64,000 bases of DNA from Tillus elongatus. Its lineage: Eukaryota > Arthropoda > Insecta > Coleoptera > Cleridae. Of this stretch, positions 57,064 to 64,000 are shown piece after piece. Under the pieces are notes generated by a model, which was given only the letters and a program-made list of their open reading frames with translations, ran no database searches and was not told the origin of the DNA. Numbering within the stretch: the stretch's first letter is position 1; every line of letters begins with the position of its first letter. A program made the translations under genes and the position numbers. Location: NCBI GenBank assembly GCA_964006375.1, contig OZ023263.1:135426370-135490369 (forward strand), in the 5' to 3' direction.

Positions 57064-58622
57064 CTAGACTTTCAAAGTATGGTATGCCAGGAAACATTTT
57101 ACATGTAAACCGCTGTTACATTTTACACATCTAGTGGTGGTTTTAGAGTGACAGTGGCGACATCTAGTTTGAGTGTCCTGGGGTATAACAAAATGCCCAA
57201 TGTTATCATATCTGATTCCTAGATTTTCATTAGAATTTGGTCTGCCTGTAGAATTACGGCCTTTTTCTTTCAGATTTGTCTGAAGTATAGACAACGCTAT
57301 TTGTCTTCGGAATGACAAGTGGTCCAACTGATTTTGTTTATCAGCATAGATTTTATGCAACTGCCATGCATTATGTACAGCTAAATCCACCGCTTGCATT
57401 ATGAGCGGAAAATACCACTTTTTACCGCGTATCGATGTCCTATATAGGCTTACATTCTGATCACAACGGTCCACACCGCCCATATTTTGGTTGTAGACAT
57501 TTACTATGTGGGGTTGATCAACAGATATATTCTTCTTCTCTTTATAAGAATATCTTCTTACCGAATGAAGTGGTGTTATGCCTACAGAATTCGAGCACAT
57601 TGTAACAATGTTATTATCGTTCCACTGTACAGCGATAATATTTTCATTTGTTTTCTTTGAATGGAATGTCCCACGTGGAGCTTTCTTGAGTGAAACATCA
57701 TCAGGAAATGGGTTTCCCAGCAATCTATTCTTTCGAATTGTACCAGTAGCTCGCGTATGTTTGCTGGATAACAAATTGAGGAGATGTAGAGATGAAAAAA
57801 AATTATCAAAGTATAAATGAAAATTCTTATCGGGCCATTTACTATGCAAGACGTCAGCATAGGTGAGAACTACACCTGCACCTACACCGTATTCTTTATA
57901 TTTCTCTGAAACATGGGTGGCTGCACCCTGATATGGCTCCATCCAATTCACATATCCCAGCCGAGTACAACCCATCCATATTTTATAGCCGTATCGAATA
58001 GGCTTACCATGGATGTATTGTTTACATCCATGGCGGCCAAAATATGGAACCATGGATTCGTCGATGCTATGATTTTCCTGCAACGGGCCCTTCTCAATAA
58101 ATTTTTTATTCAGATGTACATATAGCGGTCTAACTTTTGCAAATTTGTCAGGCAATGCATTGATGGTGTTATTGTCTATAAAATGTATATTGCTCATAAT
58201 AAATTCAAACCTATTTCGGGAAATAGCGTTTGAAACCAGTTCACTGTGAGTATCTGGGCTACGTTCCCAGTACAGTCTTCTTCGGGGCAATACATTATAG
58301 CCGCTCAAAATCAACACACCAATAAATGCTTTCAGCTCCTTTTTTGTTATGTTGGCCGGTTGATTATGGCTGCTAGCATATCTATTAGTCTCTATTTCCA
58401 TTAGATCAAAAATATCATCGTCAAAAAATTCTTCAAATAACGCAAGCGGAGACTGTGAGCTAGGAGCTGCTGCTGGTTCATCATTTACCCATGTGGAAAC
58501 TGAAGAGATATCCCCACTTGACCAATGATATGCTTTTCTTTTTGCATTCTTACGAGCTATAAAATGTGACAGGGGTAGGTTATCCTCTGGATCATCCTCT
58601 GAATCTATATTTACTTCTGGCG
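57064..58622 (-). CDS. piggyBac transposase, exon 2 (residues 85-603)
   Basis: Joined to the first exon (58672-58924) across a 49-bp intron, this makes an uninterrupted 603-residue transposase. The DDE_Tnp_1_7 catalytic aspartates are present: D272 (SIDESMVPYFGRHG), D357 (LYFDNFFSS) and D469 with D472 (GGVDRCDQNVSLYR). The C-terminus has a cysteine-rich zinc-binding domain (CRHC, CVKC, HVKC). It cuts and pastes DNA at TTAA. No stop or frameshift is seen, unlike every other transposase in this window. Confidence 0.93.
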
Positions 58623-58671
58623 CTGAAATAATAAGATCATTTCAGTAAGTACATATATTAGAAGTTATTAC
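58623..58671 (-). other. Intron of the piggyBac transposase (49 bp)
   Basis: On the minus strand it begins GTAATAAC and ends TTATTTCAG. Splicing restores an open frame from exon 1 to exon 2; reading through gives a stop within a few codons. Confidence 0.8.
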
Positions 58672-58924
58672 CAGCTAATATTTCACCTGTGTGACAAGCA
58701 AATTCAACTTCAGCAGGTGCTCGCAGTTGACTGGCGGGGAGGTTCGACAAATTTATGTTGTCTTCTTCACCTGAGTCTTCGTCGGTTATGTTGTCATTTG
58801 CATTTTCTGGCGGTAAAATGGTGACATCAGTCTGACTAATGTTTTCCAAGTCATCGTCTTCCTCAAGAAGTGCAATCACTTCATTCAATGATAGGCCCCT
58901 GAAAAGTGGAAAATCGTAATGCAT
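58672..58924 (-). CDS. piggyBac transposase, exon 1 (residues 1-84)
   Basis: ATG at 58922-58924 starts an acidic N-terminal region (LLEEDDDLEN, DEDSGEEDN), typical of piggyBac-type proteins. The exon ends one base into codon 85. Start chosen as the first ATG inside the subterminal repeat boundary. Confidence 0.85.
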
Positions 58925-59306
58925 ATTCCCAACGTCCTACATATAGGACGGTCATGTTTCTAACCCCAATATAATCACAAAATGAACCCAATTAAAAATA
59001 TATTAGTAACTAGTATTTGCAGCATCCTTAGGGAGTACATTTATGCAAAATTTGTAATAGCAATGATGATATTTACCTTTCAAAACATATTCCATAGTCA
59101 CTGAAATTACTATCAACCATTTTGTCCATTTTCAATGCACTTGTAAAACACTTTTGACAGCAATCTGTGTATGTTGGTAACAAAGTTCACTAGACTACCT
59201 ATAGTTCTACATGTTACCACAAGATGTCGCCACTAACACGTTTCCTATTGAATCTAGGAGCATATTTGTAAAGCGTCCTACATATAGAACGTTGGGAATA
59301 TCTGGG

Positions 59307-59492
59307 TTAATGTCATTTATGATCTCTAATGACGTCAACTGTTATAACTGCCTTGTTTTTTCTTTAGAATGTCTTGAAGTACATTCAAAGCATCTTTTTT
59401 GAGGGCCATAGCTAACGACGTAGCTTTCCGTTGATCGTTCCCAAACATTTGCTGTCGCAGTATATATGTACCCATAGAGCTGTAACAATCTT
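59307..59492 (+). repeat. Duplicated segment, right part
   Basis: TTAATGTCATTTATGATCTC through CTGTAACAATCTT matches 63815-64000. Together with 56751-56895 it is the interrupted counterpart of the segment at the window end. How far the duplication continues is not visible. Confidence 0.9.
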
Positions 59493-60710
59493 AATTTTTA
59501 CATGGGCGTCTTTTTAAATTAATTTTTTTCCTACCTAAGATTGAGTTTTCGGGTGTACTTTTGCTTCTAACTCTTACATATTCATCTGTAGATTTCTCAG
59601 CTTGGCATGGTGGCATGGTCGTAGTCATTAATGTTTCAAACCTGACTCACTATTTGTTGAAAATTTGATTTTTTACATAGTTTATTTATTTTCTCCACAT
59701 ATGGTGACTTGTTCCTGCTGAAGTTTTTTCTTTCTGAGACTGCTTTTCTCGGTTTGTATCCTCTCTTATTGCTTTTTTTACTCATAGTTAATTTCTTTTC
59801 ATTTGTTTGACTAAATCCAACAGCTGGGTATCCATGTTTGCTGTTGTACTACTTGTGCTATAGAGCATAAACGTGCTCAAAGCTGGTACACAATTCTGCC
59901 TTAAAATATAACCAATGATTTTTTTACATATGAACTTTCATTTTCTCTGTTGAGCATCAAGTACGAGCTGCCTATGATCATATAAAGGTGATGAATTCAT
60001 TGATTATCCATCTTTTCATATATAAATATTCTGGATGTAGTTTTTGAGGGTCCTACTTTAATTTTATTTCATTTTGATCTTCTCTGAAGCGATTTTTTCC
60101 TACGAAAATTTAGTAAAAAGTTATATTTTCCAGCATATAAAAATATGACTAGTGGCAAAATTACTTAAGAGTATAATAACTCTAACTAATATACCTTAAA
60201 GAAATTAGTATCATAACTGGATACTAAATGAGTAACTATAATTTTGTGTTTAATAAAGTACATACCCATTAACAAATTGCTTAGGTTCCTCGCAACCGTA
60301 CTACGAAAGTATAGCGGCATAAAAAATCATGAGTTGTCAATGAAGGACCTTCGGAGAAGTCCTCGCAGCGAAAGATCACTGGCATAGGTCCTCGCAACGG
60401 AAATTCCTCGTAGCTCCTGTTAAAATTATAATCCTCGGAAGATAAGTATAAAGTAGATCTGATTCTTTGTTTTGAGATTTTCATGTGCGTATTAGTGTGT
60501 ATCACATATCGCAACTCGCAGAAGCATGAACCCGATCTTACTTTATTGATACACCCTCTATTTCAAGGAGTCCTCGTAACGCTCTTGAAAAATCATAGTC
60601 CTCGTTTGACCCCCCATAGGTGTGTTTACTTATGTATATTGTTTTTGACATGCCATACATACATTGTGTACATTTATTGTGTATATATTTTGTATCACGT
60701 TAGGCAAATA
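59493..60710. other. Anonymous DNA with iterated GTCCTCGCAACG-like motifs
   Basis: Between 60280 and 60610 the motif (G)TCCTCG(C/T)A(A/G)C recurs about six times, as at 44076-44155. A TTTTTTCCTACGAAAATTTAG stretch near 60092 resembles the TA-family terminus. No gene recognised. Confidence 0.5.
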
Positions 60711-60760
60711 TATTATTATTATTATTATTATTGTTGTTGTTGTTGTTGTTGTTATTATTA

Positions 60761-60800
<40 letters not shown>

Positions 60801-60803
60801 TAC

Positions 60804-60856
<53 letters not shown>

Positions 60857-60918
60857 TCATTCTCATTCCCATTCCCATTCCCATTCCCATTCCCATTCCC
60901 ATTCCTATTCTTATTCTT
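60711..60918. repeat. Compound (ATT)n, (GTT)n and (CATTCC)n microsatellite
   Basis: ATT runs with an internal GTT block (60732-60752), then CATTCT and CATTCC hexamers at 60855-60905. Open frames in it are repeat artefacts. Confidence 0.97.
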
Positions 60919-63673
60919 TATTAATAGCATTGAAAGCATATTTTCGTAGTAACCTTCTGCAAAAACTTGAACCCCTTGCTGACCCTCCATAGTGATGTCG
61001 GCACCCAACTAGAGAAATTCACTTTAATTATGATGAAAAGTTAAATAAAATGGCCTTTTTAGCCAAGACAAAAATGGGGTGCTAAGATAAGTGATAATAA
61101 TACTGAAAGCGTATTAACATAGTAACCCTGCGCAAAAATTTCAACCCCTTGCTTGCCGTCCTTCATAGTGAAGTCGGCGCCCAAATAGAGAAATTGACTT
61201 TAATTAACATGAAAAATGTTATAAAATGGCTTTTTAGCAAAGACAGAAATGGTGCACCAAGATAAGTGATAATAGTATTGAAAGCATATTTGCGTAGTAA
61301 CCTTCTGCAAACATTTCAACCCCTTGCTGGCCGTCCTTCATAGTGAAGTCGGCACCCAACTAGATAAATTGACTTTAATTATCATGAAAAGTGAAATAAA
61401 ATGGGCTTTTTAGCCAAGACACAAATGGGCTGGCAAAATAAGTGATAATAATACTGAAAGCATATTAACGTAGTAACCTAGTGCAAAAAATTCACCCCCT
61501 TGCTCGCCGTCCTTCATAGTGAAGTCAGCGCCCAAATAGAGAAATTGACTTCAATTAACATGAAAAGTGTTATAAATAGGCTTTTTTAGCTAAGACAAAA
61601 ATGGGGTGCCAACTTAAGTGATAATAGTTTTGAAAGCATATTTTCGTAGTAGCCTTCTGTAAAAAGTTCCACCCCTTGTTTGTCGTCCCTCATAGTGAAG
61701 TCGGCACCCAACTAGAGAAATTGGCTTTAATTAACATGAAAAGTGAAATAAAATGGCCTTTTTAGCCAAGAAAAAATGGGATGCCAAGATAAGAGACAAT
61801 AATATTAAAAGCATATTAATATAAAAACCTTGTGCAAAAAGTTCAACTCTTTGCTTGACGTCCTTCATAGTGAAGTCAGCACCCAAATGTAGAGATTTAC
61901 TTTAATTAACAAGAAATTCGAAATAAAATGGCTTTTTTAGCCAAGACAAAAATCGGGTGCCAAGATAAGTAATAATAGTATTGAAAGCATATTTTCGTAG
62001 TGCCCTTCTGCAAAAATTTCAACCCCTTGCTCGCCGTCCTTCATAGTGAAGTCGGCGCCCAAATAGAGAAATTGAATTCAATTTACATGAAAAGTGTTAT
62101 AAAATAAGACAAAAATGGGGTGTCAAGATAAGTGATAATAATATTGAAAGCATATTAACATAGCAACCTTGTGCAAAAATTTTAACCCCTTGCTGGCCGT
62201 CCTTCATAGTGAAGTCGGCACCCAACTAGATAAATTGACTTTAATTAACATGAAAAGTGTTATAAAATGGCTTTTTTAGCTAAGACAAAAATAGGGTGCC
62301 AAGATAAGTGATAATAATATTGAAAGCATATTAACATAGCAGCCCTGTTGTGAAACTTCAACCACTTGCTTGCCGTCTTTCATAGTGAAGTCGGCATCCA
62401 AATAGAAAGACTGTTTTTGATTCACATGAAAAGTGAAATAAAATGGCTTTTTTAGCCAAGACAAAAATGGGGTGCCAAGATAAGTGATAATAATACTGAA
62501 AGCGTATGAACATAGTAACCCCACGCAAAAATTTCAACCCCTTGCTTGCCGTCCTTCATAGTGAAGTCGGCGCCCAAATAGAGGAATTGACTTTAATTAA
62601 CATGAAAAGTGTTATAAAATGGTTTTTTTAGCTAAGACAAAAATGGGGTGCCAAGATAAGTGATAACACTATTGAAAGCATATTAACATAACAATCTTGT
62701 TGTGAAACTTCAACCCCTTGCTTGCCGTCCTTCATAGTGAAGTCGGCGCCCAAATAGAAAGACTGTTTTTGATTTACATGAAAAGTGAAATAAAATGGCT
62801 TTTTTAGCCAAGACAAAAATGGGGTGCCAAGATAAGTGATAATAATACTGAAAGCATATTAACATAGTAACCTTGCGCAAAAATTTCAATCCCTTGCTTG
62901 CCGTCCTTCATAGTGAAGTCGACACCCAATTAGAGAAATTTACTTTAATTATCATGAAAAGTTAAATAAAATGGCCTTTTTAGCCAAGACAAAAACGGGG
63001 TGCCAAGATAGGTGACAATAATACTGAAAGAGTATTAACATAGTAACCTTGCGCAAAAATTTCAGCCCCTTGCTTGCCGTCCTTCATAGTGAAGTCGACA
63101 CCCAACTAGAGAAATTCACTTTAATTATCATGAAAAGTTAAATAAAATGGCCTTTTAGCCAAGACAAAAATGGGGTGCCAAGCTAAGTGATAATAATACT
63201 GAAAGCGTATTAACATAGTAACCCTGCGCAAAAATTTCAACCCCTTGCTTGTCGTCCTTCATAGTGAAGACGGCGCCCAAATAGAGAAATTGACTTTAAT
63301 TAACATGAAAAGTGTTATAAAATGGCTTTTTTAGCCAAGACAAAAATGAAGTGCCAAGATAAGTGATAACACTATTGAAAGCATATTAAAATAGCAACCT
63401 TGTTGTGAAACTTCAACCCCTTGCTTGCCGTCCTTCATAGTGAAGTCGGCGCCCAAATAGAAAGACTGTTTTTGATTTACATAAAAGTGAAATAAAATGG
63501 CTTTTTTAGCCAAGACAAAAATGGGGTGCCAAGATAAGTGATAATAATACTGAAAGAATATTAACATAGTAACCTTGCGCAAAAGTTTCAACCCCTTGCT
63601 TGTCGTCCTTCATAGTGAAGTCGACGCCCAAATAGAGAAATTGACTTTAATTAAAATGAAAAGTGTTATAAAA
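60919..63673. repeat. Satellite array: sixteen units of about 176 bp
   Basis: The anchor CATAGTGAAGTCGGC (with variants) recurs at 60988, 61164, 61339, 61515, 61691, 61866, 62042, 62205, 62381, 62557, 62733, 62909, 63085, 63260, 63436 and 63611, with steps of 175-176 bp except one of 163 bp. Units fall into at least three types by the bases near the TTCAACCCC segment (TCTGCAAAAA, TGCGCAAAAA, TTGTTGTGAAAC). Types alternate in the second half, hinting at a dimeric higher-order repeat. The minus strand has short recurring frames, but 176 is not a multiple of three. Confidence 0.95.
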
Positions 63674-64000
63674 TATTTAACGCAGCATATCTCGCGACAA
63701 TCAGGCTTTGTTGGGTTTTTGTATTCCTGATGCCATGATAGGACAAACGTGTCAGCTGGGCGACATCGATTTTAAACTAGTATAGATTATCGTATGGTTT
63801 CTGGCAGTGACTTTTTAATGTCATTTATGATCTCTAATGACGTCAACTGTTATAACTGCCTTGTTTTTTATTTAGAATGTCTTGAAGTACATTCAAAGCA
63901 TCTTTTTTGAGGGCCATAGCTAACGACGTAGCTTTCCGTTGATCGTTCCCAAACATTTGCTGTCGCAGTATATATGTACCCATAGAGCTGTAACAATCTT
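63674..64000 (+). repeat. Uninterrupted second copy of the 56751/59307 segment (piggyBac empty site)
   Basis: Contiguous match to 56751-56895 plus 59307-59492, with a single TTAA at 63815-63818 where the first copy holds the piggyBac element. It continues to the window edge. Confidence 0.93.

Larger units (their letters stand above)
56896..59306 (-). mobile_element. piggyBac element, complete, 2411 bp, in TTAA site
   Basis: Starts CCCAGATATGCCCAA and ends with the inverse of CCCAGATATTCCCAA, giving 15-bp inverted ends with one mismatch, flanked by TTAA (56892-56895 and 59307-59310). Subterminal inverted repeats CCTA(T/C)ATATAGGACGTTGGG lie at about 57029-57050 and 58926-58946, with a further copy at about 59275-59295. 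The interior holds one spliced transposase gene on the minus strand. The uninterrupted target is visible at 63674-64000. Confidence 0.95.

Noticed and set aside
60483..61008. Frames encoding Y, N, I or L runs on both strands
   Set aside because: Readings of the ATT/CATTCC microsatellite.
60919..63673. CRISPR-like regular repeats
   Set aside because: Whole 176-bp units are similar with no unique spacers; this is a satellite in a eukaryotic genome.

Overview
This window is a transposon-rich, AT-rich stretch of an animal nuclear genome, most likely an arthropod and probably an insect. The evidence is a Ty3/gypsy element with an errantivirus-type envelope, several Jockey/CR1-like LINEs, spliced piggyBac transposases, a D41D mariner-type element, a tRNA-derived SINE and a Polinton/Maverick derivative. 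Nothing looks bacterial: there are no operons or ribosome binding sites, and introns have GT/AG ends. Only one short open segment (5394-5688) looks like an ordinary host exon; almost everything else is mobile or tandemly repeated DNA.

Layout. 1-3000: 3' end of an env-bearing LTR element, its LTR, and anonymous DNA. 3013-3700: one end of a TA-microsatellite repeat family and a SINE with perfect 13-bp target duplications. 5394-5688: candidate host exon. 5980-8747: a decayed minus-strand LINE split by two inverted copies (arms A and B) of the TA-microsatellite family, which carries 141-bp tandem repeats. 8939-12300: minus-strand LINE. 13340-20926: a 7.6-kb Polinton-derived palindrome with AG...CT ends, a perfect 6-bp GCTGTT duplication, 3.2-3.5-kb inverted arms carrying KilA-N-like genes, and a 0.9-kb core with half of a packaging ATPase gene. 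21250-23140: internally deleted minus-strand gypsy. 23752-25625: decayed piggyBac with an internal (TA)n. 25877-28022: CA microsatellite, hairpin, tandem duplication and hAT-type MITE. 28996-33769: gypsy element with both LTRs and an ATAT duplication, inserted in LINE/hAT debris. 33774-41310: plus-strand LINE copies. 41675-43743: mariner-type element inside an 87/88-bp tandem array. 44716-46640: more TA-family and LINE fragments. 47200-53350: minus-strand two-ORF LINE split by a plus-strand LINE with a long open RT frame. 54508-54945: Penelope-like inverted repeat with hammerhead-like motifs. 55000-55790: gypsy pol relic. 56896-59306: piggyBac element with an apparently intact spliced transposase; its uninterrupted target copy lies at 63674-64000. 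60711-63673: microsatellites and sixteen 176-bp satellite units.

The genes do not form a pathway; they are independent selfish elements, many nested. Order of events can be read from the nesting: LINE, then TA-family arms; LINE, then LINE; hAT/LINE mosaic, then gypsy; 87/88-bp array, then mariner; duplicated segment, then piggyBac. The most unusual object is the Polinton-derived palindrome, followed by the TA-family composite and the piggyBac with a visible empty site. All identifications come from reading the sequence; no alignment or database search was run.
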